From: Lachnospiraceae bacterium | Lineage (GTDB): Bacteria; Bacillota_A; Clostridia; Lachnospirales; Lachnospiraceae | Direction of reading: 5' to 3' | NCBI GenBank assembly: GCA_024684065.1 | Contig: JAIKXO010000179.1 | Location: 1 to 20,400, forward strand | DNA length: 20,400 nucleotides | Shown: positions 1 to 8,774 of the stretch, piece by piece | How positions within the stretch are numbered: position 1 is the stretch's first letter | How the letters are laid out: every line of letters begins with the position of its first letter | Notes under the pieces: model-generated | Seen by the model: only the letters and a program-made list of their open reading frames with translations | Told to the model about the DNA's origin: nothing | Database searches by the model: none | Program-made: the position numbers and the translations under genes

Positions 1-4
1 CACA

Positions 5-31
5 CGATTTGCTGCGCAAATCGGTGCAGTA
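5..31 (+). repeat. Short palindrome plus TCGGTGCAGT tag in the leader of the first gene
   Basis: CGATTTGC (5-12) and GCAAATCG (16-23) are perfect 8-bp arms around a 3-nt loop, followed directly by the tag TCGGTGCAGT (21-30, overlapping the right arm). The unit ends 20 bases before the start codon at 52 and just upstream of the AGGAGG ribosome binding site (40-45). The same palindrome occurs at 19898-19947 and 20179-20203, and the tag at 14244-14253 and, on the minus strand, at 19892-19901. It is seen directly in the sequence. Whether it is a dispersed repeat (REP-like) or a functional leader hairpin cannot be decided here. Confidence 0.8.
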
Positions 32-51
32 TCAAAAGCAGGAGGTTTAAC

Positions 52-1926
52 ATGCACAGGTTAGCAAAGAAAGGCAATATGAACGAGAGAATAGACGTCG
101 TTCTGCGGAAATTCCGTTCCAGGATGAGTTCGTACCCTCCCGGAATGTGTCCTTTGGTATTATATCGTTCATTGTTACAGATATCAATGAACCAGTCATG
201 CGGGAAATGCGTGCCCTGCAGGGATGGTCTTGTGGAGGTCGACAGGCTGTTTAAGAGCATCCTTAACGGAGATGCGACGATGGACACTCTGGAGCAGATG
301 AAGAGGCTTTGCTATATGATCGCGGAGACCTCGGACTGTGCAGTGGGTATAAGTGCCGCAAACCTTGTGATCGACAGCATGACGGAATTTGCAGATGAAT
401 ATGTAAGCCATATAGAAAGGAGAAGATGCGTATCTAACATTGCGCAGTCTGATAACGACAAAGACGGGCTTGTACCGCCTTCCCAGACGGTACCGTGCAT
501 CACACTGTGCCCGGCTCACGTTGATGTCCCCGGATATGTGGCTCTTATTAATAAAGAGGACTATGCGGGGGCTGTTAATCTCATTAGAGACAGGAATCCC
601 TTCCCCACTGCCTGCGCTATGATATGCGAGCATCCCTGTGAGAAAAAATGCCGAAGGACTATAGTCGATGACGCGATAAATATAAGAGGACTGAAGAAAT
701 ACGCTGTGGATCAGGTAGCAGCAGACACCGTTAAAACTCCCGCGCCGAACGTGAGCACCGGAAAAAAAGTGGCTATTGTGGGCGGAGGCCCTTCAGGGCT
801 TACGGCTGCATACTTTCTTGCGCTTATGGGACATAAGGCAGTAGTCTTCGAGGAACACGAAAAGCTCGGGGGAATGCTCAGGTACGGGATACCTGAATAC
901 AGGCTTCCCAAAAAAAGGCTTGATGAGGATATCAATGCGATACTTAATGCCGGAGACATCGAGATACGTACAAATACGAAGATCGGGAGGGATGTTTCTT
1001 TTGAAGAGCTGAGAAACGATTACGATGCCATATATCTTGGACTCGGGGCCCAGTTAGGCAACAGGATGCCTGTGGAAAATGCTGATGCAGGTAACGTAAT
1101 TCCCGCCGCGGATTTTCTTCAGGATGTGGCCAATGGCCATCCGATGGACTTAAAAGGCAAAAAAGTCGTTCTGATAGGCGGCGGGAACGTGGCGATGGAT
1201 GCCGCAAGGACCGCAGTCAGACTGAAGGCGGATACTATTCATGTATTTACCAGAAAAAGGGATGATATTACCGCTCTCGAAAGCGAGGTTACAGCCGCTA
1301 TGCAGGAGGGAGTGCGTTTCAGGACCCTGTTAAGCTTTTTGAATATAGAGGTGAATGAGGAGACAGGCAATGTAAGCGCGGTATGGCTTCAGCCGGAGAT
1401 AGTCGGGGATTATGACGAATACGGGCTGATGACTACCGAGCACTCAAGCGCCTATCCTTACAGGTTTAAATGTGATGTTCTTATAATGGGTGTGGGACAG
1501 AGAAGCGATGTAAAGACCTTCGAAGAAGCCGGGATACCTGTGATAAGGAACCGTATAGATGCAGACGAGGCCTGCATCGTAAAGAACATGAAAGGGATTT
1601 TTTCAGGCGGAGACTGCGTAACCGGACCGTCCACCGCGATCAATGCCATAGCGGCAGGACAGGTGGCCGCATACAATATTGACGAATATCTGGGGTATCA
1701 CCATAAGATACATTGTGACGCAAAAGCCCCGGATGCGTTCCCTCAGAAAATTATAAAGCAGATAGGGAGGGCCGAGATCGAAGAGACGGATCCCTTTGAG
1801 AGAAGGGAGAATTTCGAGGATGTTGAGATTTCAATGACATATGAGGAGGCCATGAGGGAATCCGGCAGATGTCTTCGCTGTGATCATTTCGGATGCGGTT
1901 CTATGGTTGGAGGAAGGTGCGTATGA
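52..1926 (+). CDS. NuoF-type Fe-S domain fused to GltD-like FAD/NAD(P) oxidoreductase, probable electron-transfer subunit of formate dehydrogenase
   Basis: Likely passes electrons between NAD(P)H/FAD and the iron-sulfur chain of the formate dehydrogenase encoded next (cytoplasmic; inference from domains and context). Of 624 residues, the N-terminal part matches the C-terminal [4Fe-4S] domain of NuoF, with ligands C50, C53, C56 and C96. The FMN/NADH-binding part of NuoF is absent. Cys pairs at 149/153 and a cluster at 188, 192, 196 and 200 begin the GltD-like module. An FAD Rossmann motif GGGPSG lies at 244-249, a second dinucleotide motif GGGNVAMD at 376-383, and the FAD-closing GGD motif near 519-521. 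The tail carries CLRC (607-610) and C615. The start at 52 is set by an AGGAGG site 6 bases upstream. Its stop overlaps the next start as ATGA (1923-1926), implying coupled translation. Some annotations would call it a glutamate synthase small-subunit homologue; the adjacent FdhF argues against glutamate synthesis. Confidence 0.85.
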   Translation: MHRLAKKGNMNERIDVVLRKFRSRMSSYPPGMCPLVLYRSLLQISMNQSCGKCVPCRDGLVEVDRLFKSILNGDATMDTLEQMKRLCYMIAETSDCAVGISAANLVIDSMTEFADEYVSHIERRRCVSNIAQSDNDKDGLVPPSQTVPCITLCPAHVDVPGYVALINKEDYAGAVNLIRDRNPFPTACAMICEHPCEKKCRRTIVDDAINIRGLKKYAVDQVAADTVKTPAPNVSTGKKVAIVGGGPSGLTAAYFLALMGHKAVVFEEHEKLGGMLRYGIPEYRLPKKRLDEDINAILNAGDIEIRTNTKIGRDVSFEELRNDYDAIYLGLGAQLGNRMPVENADAGNVIPAADFLQDVANGHPMDLKGKKVVLIGGGNVAMDAARTAVRLKADTIHVFTRKRDDITALESEVTAAMQEGVRFRTLLSFLNIEVNEETGNVSAVWLQPEIVGDYDEYGLMTTEHSSAYPYRFKCDVLIMGVGQRSDVKTFEEAGIPVIRNRIDADEACIVKNMKGIFSGGDCVTGPSTAINAIAAGQVAAYNIDEYLGYHHKIHCDAKAPDAFPQKIIKQIGRAEIEETDPFERRENFEDVEISMTYEEAMRESGRCLRCDHFGCGSMVGGRCV

Positions 1927-4646
1927 TCAATATTACTATCAACGGAACAGAAATAGAAGCAAAGGAAGGAACCACTATTTTAGAGGCAGCGAGGGAAAAC
2001 GACATAAATATCCCTTCCCTTTGTTACCTGAAGAAAATAAATGATATCGGATCCTGCCGCCTGTGCATGGTCGAGATCGAAGGCTACAGTTATATGTCTG
2101 CGGCCTGTAAGACTAAGGTTCAGGAAGGTATGGTCATTAAAACAGAGTCGGAGACGATCACTGAATACAGAAGGGAAATGCTTAAACTGCTCCTTTCAAA
2201 TCACAATGTTGACTGTATGAGCTGCGCGGCAAACGGAATCTGCTCCCTTCAGACCCTGTGCAACGCCTATGATGTTAAGGATACGGATTATTCCGGCTCA
2301 AGGACGGAGATAGAGAAAAAACTGCCAAAGCTTGACTCTAACCCCTATATTTCCTATGATCCGAGCAAATGCATACACTGCCAGAGGTGCATCAGTATCT
2401 GCAACAACGGGGCTGTCAACGGGACGCTTGAAAGCGGGCGTGCCGGAACCTTCCATATAGTCGAGGCTCCTTTTGGGAATAACTGGAAGAAAACCGAATG
2501 TGAATCCTGCGGAAACTGTGCCGCGGCCTGCCCGACAGGAGCTCTGACGTTAAAACGAAGGAACGGCTACAGGGAATGGGAGGTAAAGAAGGTTCTTACC
2601 ACCTGTCCTCACTGCGCGACAGGTTGTCAGTTTTATCTCGTAGTAAAGAACAATAAGATCGTTAATGTCGAACCGGCTGACGGACCTTCGAATCATCAGC
2701 TGCTCTGCGTCAAGGGGCGCTCGGGGAGCTTTGATTTCGTGCACTCAAACGACAGAGTGAAGACCCCTCTTATAAAGAACAGGGAAACCGGCGAGTTTGA
2801 GCCTGCCACATGGGAAGAGGCTATCTCCTATACGGCAAGGCGTTTCATGGAGCTTAAGGATAAATACGGCGGGGATTCCTTAGCCGGGTTTGCGTGCTCG
2901 CGTTCCGCAAACGAAGATATTTATATGGTCCAGAAAATGGTCAGAACCTGCTTTGGAACAAATAATACCGATAACTGCGCAAGAGTCTGTCATTCCGCTA
3001 CCGTTGCGGGACTTGCAAAGACCCTGGGATCCGGTGCCATGACGAACCCGATCTACGACATAACCCATGACGTGGACTGCATAATGCTTATAGGCTCCAA
3101 TCCGGAGGAAGCTCATCCGGTCGTGGGCATGCAGATAAGAAAGGCTGTTAAAAACGGGACCAGGCTCATCGTGGTAGATCCGAGGGATATCACGATAGCT
3201 AAGCAGGCGGATATACATCTGAAGCTCAGGCCCGGAACCAACGTTGCTTTTGCAAACGGGATGATGCATGTGATGATCGAGGAAGGGCTTACGGACGAGA
3301 CCTATATAAAGGAAAATACGGAGGGCTATGAAGAGCTTAAGGAGCTTGTAAAGGAATACACTCCCGAGAAGGTCGGGGAGATCTGCCACCTTGATCCGGA
3401 TATGCTGAGAGAGGCAGCCAGGATGTATGCGACGGCGGAAAAGGCACCTATAATCTACTGCCTTGGTGTCACAGAGCATTCTACCGGAACAGAAGGTGTA
3501 ATGAGCATGTCCAATATGGCGCTGCTCTGCGGAAAGCTAGGCAGAAGCGGCTGCGGGGTGAACCCCTTGAGAGGCCAGAATAATGTTCAGGGCGCCTGCG
3601 ATATGGGAGCCCAGCCTACAGACTATCCGGGGTATCAGAAAGTAAACAACGAGGATGTAAGAAAGAAATTTGAGAAAGCCTGGGGAGTTAAGCTCAGCGA
3701 TAAACCGGGCCTTAAGGCGACGGAAGTTTTCCCGGCGGCGATAGACGGAAGGATAAAGGGCCTGTTTATCCAGGGAGAGGACCCGGTGATCTCGGATCCG
3801 GACACCACTCATATTATACATGCGCTTGAAAGTCTGGAATTTCTGGTCATTCAGGACCTGTTCATCACACGTACAGCGGAATATGCGGATGTTTTTCTTC
3901 CTGCCGTAAGCTTTGCTGAAAAGGAGGGGACTTTTACCAATACCGAAAGAAGAGTGCAGAGGATAAGGAAAGCCGTGGAGCTTAAAGGCGATATGCGCCC
4001 GGATACGGATATCCTCATTGATCTGATGAATGCAATGGGGTATCCGCAGAAGCATTTAAGCGCCGCGGAGATCATGGATGAGATTGCTTCCGTTACTCCG
4101 AGCTTCGGGGGCATCTCCCACGCAAGGCTTGATGCGGGCGAAAGTCTTCAGTGGCCATGCCTTAACAAGGATCATCCCGGAACTCCGATAATGCATGTGG
4201 GGCATCCTGCAAGAGGAAAAGCCCTGTTCTATCCTGCAAAATATATTCCTTCCGCGGAGCTTCCGGATGAAGAATATCCGCTTATCCTGATGACGGGAAG
4301 AATCCTTTATCAGTATAATGCAGCGGCCATGACTGGCAGATCCGACGGCCTTAACGATATCGCCGGAGAAGGCTTTATTGAAATGAATATCAAGGATGCA
4401 AACAGGATGTTTATCGGCAATGGGGAAAAGATAATCATACGAAGCCGCAGAGGAGCGATAACCGCGACAGCAAGAGTAGGCAGAAAGGTTTCCGAAGGAG
4501 AGACGTGGATGCCCTTTCATTTCCCGGATTCCCCGGTAAACCGTCTGACAAATGCCGCTCTTGATGAGTTTGCGAGGATCCCGGAATACAAGGTTTGCGC
4601 AGTAAGGGTTGAAAAAATAGGCGAATGGACAGATATGGTGATCTGA
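1923..4646 (+). CDS. fdhF: Formate dehydrogenase catalytic subunit, NuoG-like N-terminus, cysteine (non-Sec) type
   Basis: Molybdopterin enzyme that interconverts formate and CO2, bis-MGD family. Numbering is for 907 residues from ATG 1923, which is preceded by GGAGGAAGG. The N-terminal half is NuoG-like: a [2Fe-2S] domain (C34, C45, C48, C62), a His-ligated [4Fe-4S] domain (H94, C98, C101, C107), and two ferredoxin-type [4Fe-4S] clusters (C150/153/156/160 and C193/196/199/203). The catalytic part opens with its own [4Fe-4S] set (C228, C231, C235, C262). The active-site motif CARVCHSAT has Cys356 (codon TGT at 2988-2990) where selenoenzymes have UGA/Sec, followed by the conserved His357. The rest is typical molybdopterin oxidoreductase with a C-terminal dinucleotide-binding domain. 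Five Fe-S clusters suit a soluble NAD- or ferredoxin-linked enzyme rather than FdhH of formate hydrogenlyase. An upstream in-frame ATG at 1893 lies within the preceding gene and is not preferred. Mo or W use cannot be told from sequence. Confidence 0.93.
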   Translation: MINITINGTEIEAKEGTTILEAARENDINIPSLCYLKKINDIGSCRLCMVEIEGYSYMSAACKTKVQEGMVIKTESETITEYRREMLKLLLSNHNVDCMSCAANGICSLQTLCNAYDVKDTDYSGSRTEIEKKLPKLDSNPYISYDPSKCIHCQRCISICNNGAVNGTLESGRAGTFHIVEAPFGNNWKKTECESCGNCAAACPTGALTLKRRNGYREWEVKKVLTTCPHCATGCQFYLVVKNNKIVNVEPADGPSNHQLLCVKGRSGSFDFVHSNDRVKTPLIKNRETGEFEPATWEEAISYTARRFMELKDKYGGDSLAGFACSRSANEDIYMVQKMVRTCFGTNNTDNCARVCHSATVAGLAKTLGSGAMTNPIYDITHDVDCIMLIGSNPEEAHPVVGMQIRKAVKNGTRLIVVDPRDITIAKQADIHLKLRPGTNVAFANGMMHVMIEEGLTDETYIKENTEGYEELKELVKEYTPEKVGEICHLDPDMLREAARMYATAEKAPIIYCLGVTEHSTGTEGVMSMSNMALLCGKLGRSGCGVNPLRGQNNVQGACDMGAQPTDYPGYQKVNNEDVRKKFEKAWGVKLSDKPGLKATEVFPAAIDGRIKGLFIQGEDPVISDPDTTHIIHALESLEFLVIQDLFITRTAEYADVFLPAVSFAEKEGTFTNTERRVQRIRKAVELKGDMRPDTDILIDLMNAMGYPQKHLSAAEIMDEIASVTPSFGGISHARLDAGESLQWPCLNKDHPGTPIMHVGHPARGKALFYPAKYIPSAELPDEEYPLILMTGRILYQYNAAAMTGRSDGLNDIAGEGFIEMNIKDANRMFIGNGEKIIIRSRRGAITATARVGRKVSEGETWMPFHFPDSPVNRLTNAALDEFARIPEYKVCAVRVEKIGEWTDMVI

Positions 4647-5845
4647 CGGGACAGTCTTTAGAGGTCTGCCTTGAAAGAATATTGGAAAACATAATACCAG
4701 TATCAAAGACGATAAACCGGCCGATAAAAAGAGCCCGCGGACTTATCGTGGCAGAAGATATATATGCCGGTATGCCCGTTCCGCCTTTTTCAAAATCGGC
4801 GATGGACGGCTATGCGGTAAAAGCTTCAGATGTTGAAGGCGCCTCAGAAGAATCTCCTGTGGAGCTTTCGGTCATCGGAGAACTCTCGGCCGGAGATCCC
4901 GGAAAGATAGAATATTCCTCTAAAAGTGCGGTAAGAATAATGACAGGCGCCAGGATCCCTGACGGGTTTGATGCTGTGGTAAAGCAGGAGGATACTGATT
5001 TTGGAGAAGAAAACGTGGCTGTTTTCAGAAAGGCTCTTGCTTATGATAATTACTGCAAAAAAGGCGAGGAACTTAAAGCGGGCGAGCTTGTAATAAAAAA
5101 AGGGACAAGGCTTGGCCGCATAGAACTTGGTCTGCTTTCGTCCCTGGGTATTTCCAAAGTGCCTGTAAAACGGCCCCTGAAGATCGCGATCGTTTCGACA
5201 GGGAGTGAGCTCAGGAACCCGGGGGAGCCGCTGCTTCCGGGCAGTATTTATTCAAGCATACCGGTGATGCTCAGATGCTCCATAGAGGGCATGGGGTTTA
5301 AAGTATCTTATGACAGTGTGTGCGCGGACGATAAAGAGCTTATAATGCTTGAGATAAAGAAGTCTCTTAAAACAGCGGATATGCTTATAACGACAGGCGG
5401 GATTTCCGTGGGGAAGAAGGATCTTCTTCCCGAAGTCTTTAAAACACTCGGGGTTATGCCTCTTTTTTCAAACGCAAGGGTTCAGCCCGGAGCCCCCACT
5501 GCGGCAAATATATATGAAGAAAAGCTCATACTGAGCCTGTCCGGGAATCCCTACGCGGCACTGGCTAATTTCGATTTTTACTTTCCGTACATTGCTTCAA
5601 AGTTTATGGGAAGCGAGGCTTTCCTTCCGGAAGAGAAAAAGGGCGTGCTTGCGGACAGCTATGAAAAGACGAATGAAGTGCGGCGTCTGGTACGTGCCAG
5701 GTACTCTGACGGTAAGGTGTATCTGCCGGTTTCCTCACATAAATCGTCGGTGATCGGGAATATGTCCCTGTGTAACTGTTACATTGACCTTGAAGAGGGA
5801 AGAAAGGTGAGTGTCGGGGACGATGTTACGGTAAGGTTGATTTAA
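4625..5845 (+). CDS. moeA: Molybdopterin molybdenumtransferase MoeA
   Basis: Inserts molybdate (or tungstate) into adenylylated molybdopterin, the metal-loading step of Moco synthesis; cytoplasmic. The 406-residue length is normal for MoeA. Visible motifs are MDGYAV (60-65) in the N-terminal domain, VSTGSEL, TTGGISVGKKD (about 256-266) in the MogA-like domain, QPGAP, and LSGNP (about 305-309), then the small C-terminal beta domain. The start at 4625 overlaps the end of fdhF by 22 bases, with only a weak ribosome binding site (AATAGG), so translation is probably coupled to fdhF. This is the canonical MoeA of the cluster; the gene at 7069 is a more distant relative. Confidence 0.93.
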   Translation: MDRYGDLTGQSLEVCLERILENIIPVSKTINRPIKRARGLIVAEDIYAGMPVPPFSKSAMDGYAVKASDVEGASEESPVELSVIGELSAGDPGKIEYSSKSAVRIMTGARIPDGFDAVVKQEDTDFGEENVAVFRKALAYDNYCKKGEELKAGELVIKKGTRLGRIELGLLSSLGISKVPVKRPLKIAIVSTGSELRNPGEPLLPGSIYSSIPVMLRCSIEGMGFKVSYDSVCADDKELIMLEIKKSLKTADMLITTGGISVGKKDLLPEVFKTLGVMPLFSNARVQPGAPTAANIYEEKLILSLSGNPYAALANFDFYFPYIASKFMGSEAFLPEEKKGVLADSYEKTNEVRRLVRARYSDGKVYLPVSSHKSSVIGNMSLCNCYIDLEEGRKVSVGDDVTVRLI

Positions 5846-5846
5846 A

Positions 5847-6956
5847 TTGGAAGAAATTTTAAAAAGCGAAAATATATTCAAATCTGTGGAGATCGGGATC
5901 CTTGCCGGCGGAAAAAGCGAGAGGATGGGACAGAACAAGGCCCTTTTAAGGATCGGGAACGAGCGTATCATTGAAAGGCTGTTAAGGGAATTTGAATGCT
6001 TTTCAAGGGTGGTTATTTCAAGCGCGAAAAAGGGCATATATGAAGATCTCGGAGTTCCCGTCGTCTATGATGAAAACCGGGATATAGGACCTATTGAAGG
6101 ATTAAGAAGGGTATTGTCCGTGGCGGAGAGCGAATACGTTTTCATCTGTGCGTCAGACATGCCCTTTTTAAAAAAGGAGCTTTTGGAATATCTGGCATCA
6201 TTTATCTCATCAGACCATGACTGCTACGTTATTGCAGACGATGAGCATATCCAGCCGCTCTGTGCCATCTATAAGAAAAGTCTGCTCCCTGTGATCGGGG
6301 AGCTCATTAAAGACGGTAAATACAGGATACGGGAGCTCTTAGACAGGGTAAGGACTAAATATGTTTCTCTCCGCTTATCATGCTTTGACGAAAAAACGGT
6401 CAGAAACATTAATACCAGAGAGGATTATCTGGAAACGGTAAAGCCTTTTGTTTTCTGTGTCAGCGGATATTCGGGAAGCGGGAAGACCTGGCTTATCGAG
6501 AAGCTTATCAATGAATTCAAAAACGCAGGATATTCGGTTGCGGTATTAAAGCATGACGGGCACGACAGTTTTTCGGATATCCCGGAGAGCGATACCGGAA
6601 GATTCTTTACGGCAGGGGCTTCTTCAACCGGGATCTTTTCCGATGTGCGTTATTCTTTTCATGTCAGAGGAAGACTTAACGCAGAGGAAATGATACAGAA
6701 GCTTAAGGAGGGGAAAAGCCCTCCCGATATAATTATTATCGAAGGCCTTAAGCACTCGGGATATCCAAAGGTTGAGCTTGTCAGAAAGGGAATCTCGGAT
6801 AAAAGCGTATGCAGGCCGGACAGCCTCATATGTATCGCGACCGATCATCTGTCTCCCGAAGAAGTCTCATGCCCTGTCTACGGGCTTGAAGACTCAAGGG
6901 AGATTTTTATGTGCATAAAGAACTATTTTGCCGGCCCGGGAGTTTTCGGGCCTTAA
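5847..6956 (+). CDS. mobAB: MobA-MobB fusion: molybdenum cofactor guanylyltransferase and GTP-binding adaptor
   Basis: Two-domain protein of 369 residues. The MobA part (about 1-200) would transfer GMP from GTP to Mo-molybdopterin, giving the guanine dinucleotide cofactor that FdhF-type enzymes need. It shows LAGGKSERMGQNK (19-31) and the metal-binding ASDMPF (102-107). The MobB part (about 201-369) is a P-loop GTPase: GYSGSGKT (207-214), VAVLKHDGH, and IIIEGLKHSGYPKVELV. The start is TTG at 5847, one base after the moeA stop, with a weak AAGG about 10 bases upstream. A GTG at 5886 is an alternative start but lacks a good site. The product fits the substrate demand of the adjacent formate dehydrogenase. 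Such fusions are known in Clostridia; in Escherichia coli the two are separate genes. Confidence 0.9.
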   Translation: MEEILKSENIFKSVEIGILAGGKSERMGQNKALLRIGNERIIERLLREFECFSRVVISSAKKGIYEDLGVPVVYDENRDIGPIEGLRRVLSVAESEYVFICASDMPFLKKELLEYLASFISSDHDCYVIADDEHIQPLCAIYKKSLLPVIGELIKDGKYRIRELLDRVRTKYVSLRLSCFDEKTVRNINTREDYLETVKPFVFCVSGYSGSGKTWLIEKLINEFKNAGYSVAVLKHDGHDSFSDIPESDTGRFFTAGASSTGIFSDVRYSFHVRGRLNAEEMIQKLKEGKSPPDIIIIEGLKHSGYPKVELVRKGISDKSVCRPDSLICIATDHLSPEEVSCPVYGLEDSREIFMCIKNYFAGPGVFGP

Positions 6957-7068
6957 GAAGATATATCGGATATTTCGGGGAAAGGACCTCTTTTAGCGGA
7001 AAGGCTTTCGATCTTTAAGAGGGTATATCAGATGTTTAAGGGGCCCACCTTTCCGGAAGAGAAAAAAG

Positions 7069-8112
7069 ATGAGACTAGTAAAAACCGAAGACGCTGTAGG
7101 GCAGGTGCTCTGCCACGATATCACACAGATCATCCCGGGAGAGAAGAAAGGCCCGGTGTTTAAAAAGGGACATATTGTAAAGGAGGAGGATATTCCGGTG
7201 CTCCTGTCCGTGGGAAAGGAGCATTTATATGTATGGGAGCTTAGGGATGAAAATTCGGCCCTTCTTCATGAAAATGAGGCGGCAGGGATCCTTAAGGACA
7301 TCTGTATGGGAGACTCTGATAAGATGGAGGCAACCGGGCCTTCCGAGGGGAAGATTGAGATCCTTGCCTCTTCAGACGGCCTGTTAAAAGTAGATAGCGA
7401 AAAGCTTAAGCGGATAAACTCTCTCGGCGGGATGATGATAGCGACCGTTCATGGAAATTTTCCCGTAAGGGCAGGGGATAAGCTTGCCGGAACCAGGATC
7501 ATTCCGTTGGTTATTGAAAAGGAGAAGATGGACAGGGCCGTGAAAGAAGCAGAAGGCGGACCGGTGCTCTCGCTCCTTCCTTTCAGGAATATAAAGGCCG
7601 GGATAGTTACCACGGGAAATGAGGTGGCGCTCGGGAGGATAAAGGACGGTTTCGGACCGGTGCTTGAAAGAAAGCTTAAGGAATATGATGTAAAGATCCT
7701 GGGACAGAAGATACTCAAAGATGACATGGTGGCAATAAGGGATGCTGTTCTTGACTTTGCAGGAACCGGCGCGGAGCTTATCCTTGTGACGGGAGGCATG
7801 AGCGTTGATCCTGACGATCAGACGCCGGGAGCGATAAAGGATACGGGAGCACAGATCGTATCATATGGAGCGCCGGTGCTTCCGGGCGCTATGTTCCTTT
7901 TAGCCTATCTGTCCTGTGGGGACAGGATCGTACCCGTTATGGGGCTTCCGGGCTGTATAATGTATGCTAAACGGACCGTCTTTGATCTTGTGCTTCCAAG
8001 GATTCTTGCGGGAGAAAGGCTTTCGGCGGAGGATCTTTCCTCGTACGGGGAGGGAGGGCTGTGCCTGTCCTGTGAAGAATGCAGGTTCCCTAACTGCGGG
8101 TTCGGAAAGTAA
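7069..8112 (+). CDS. MoeA/CinA-like molybdopterin-binding protein with C-terminal Cys-rich tail
   Basis: A molybdopterin-binding (MoCF_biosynth) domain protein of 347 residues, shorter than MoeA and without its MDGYAV signature. The pterin-binding region is clear: TTGNEV, VTGGMSVDPDDQTPGAI, and a following GAPVLPGAMF stretch. The end is CLSCEECRFPNCGFGK with C332, C335, C338 and C343, which could bind a metal or Fe-S cluster (inference). Position between mobAB and moaC ties it to Moco or formate dehydrogenase maturation, but its exact reaction is not established from sequence. The start is chosen because the N-terminus (MRLVKTEDAVGQVLCHDIT) matches how this family begins; the ribosome binding site (GGAAGAG) is mediocre. 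A 112-base gap separates it from mobAB. No frameshift is seen. Confidence 0.85.
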   Translation: MRLVKTEDAVGQVLCHDITQIIPGEKKGPVFKKGHIVKEEDIPVLLSVGKEHLYVWELRDENSALLHENEAAGILKDICMGDSDKMEATGPSEGKIEILASSDGLLKVDSEKLKRINSLGGMMIATVHGNFPVRAGDKLAGTRIIPLVIEKEKMDRAVKEAEGGPVLSLLPFRNIKAGIVTTGNEVALGRIKDGFGPVLERKLKEYDVKILGQKILKDDMVAIRDAVLDFAGTGAELILVTGGMSVDPDDQTPGAIKDTGAQIVSYGAPVLPGAMFLLAYLSCGDRIVPVMGLPGCIMYAKRTVFDLVLPRILAGERLSAEDLSSYGEGGLCLSCEECRFPNCGFGK

Positions 8113-8187
8113 AAAACCGTAATGATCGTAAATGATCCGGTCTGCGGGCAGCCCGGACTTAAAATGCCTGACAGTGAAGGTGAATAT

Positions 8188-8715
8188 ATGGAAAAGCTTA
8201 CTCATATAGACAGCAGGGGCCACGCGGTAATGGTGGATGTTTCCGATAAGGAGGAAACGACAAGGACCGCAAGGGCGGGAGGCACCATAAGCATGAGCAG
8301 GGAGGCGCTTTCTGCTGTTATCGGGGGAAACGCACCCAAGGGTGATGTGCTCTGCACGGCGAGGATAGCGGGGATAATGGCCGCAAAGAAGACTTCGGAG
8401 CTTATACCGCTCTGCCACACGCTCATGCTTACAAAGGTAAGCATAGATTTTGAAGCCTTCGAGGAGCAAAGCCTGATATCCGCTTATTGCACAGTAAAGC
8501 TTAAGGGAAGAACAGGCGCGGAAATGGAGGCGCTCACAGGTGTAAGTACGGCGCTTTTAACAATCTATGATATGCTGAAGGCCATTGACAGATCTATGGT
8601 GATCTCCGATATCAGGCTCCTTGAAAAGGATGGAGGGAAGACGGGTCATTATATAAAGGAAGATCCCGTGGATGCTTCACCCGGAAAGAAAAAAGAAATA
8701 TCCGTACTGTTGTAA
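8188..8715 (+). CDS. moaC: Cyclic pyranopterin monophosphate synthase MoaC
   Basis: Works with MoaA to turn GTP into cyclic pyranopterin monophosphate, the first stage of Moco synthesis. The family signature is complete: LTHIDSRGHAVMVDVSDK at the N-terminus, the catalytic-region motif SELIPLCHTLMLTKV, and GAEMEALTGVSTALLTIYD followed by KAIDRSMVISDIRLLEKDGGKTG. The start at 8188 gives 175 residues, near the usual 160, and has AAGGTGA (8177-8183) ahead. A longer reading from 8122 adds 22 residues with no family similarity and no good ribosome binding site. It is followed after 59 bases by moaA. Confidence 0.93.
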   Translation: MEKLTHIDSRGHAVMVDVSDKEETTRTARAGGTISMSREALSAVIGGNAPKGDVLCTARIAGIMAAKKTSELIPLCHTLMLTKVSIDFEAFEEQSLISAYCTVKLKGRTGAEMEALTGVSTALLTIYDMLKAIDRSMVISDIRLLEKDGGKTGHYIKEDPVDASPGKKKEISVLL

Positions 8716-8774
8716 ATATTCTGCGCACTGACATGTGCGGAAGTTTTATGCAGACGGATCGTTGGGGGGATGAG

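Noticed and set aside
196..633. Long minus-strand ORFs opposite the first gene and similar shadows elsewhere
   Set aside because: They lie antisense to clear coding regions and show no family motifs or ribosome binding sites.
6931..6954. GGCCCG/CGGGCC hairpin at the end of mobAB as a terminator
   Set aside because: The stem is short, overlaps coding sequence and is not followed by a T-run; the cluster continues downstream.
8122..8187. Longer N-terminus for MoaC
   Set aside because: The extra 22 residues lack family similarity; ATG 8188 has AAGGTGA at good spacing.
8733..8774. Longer N-terminus for MoaA
   Set aside because: No ribosome binding site precedes it and the added residues do not match the family; ATG 8775 fits better.
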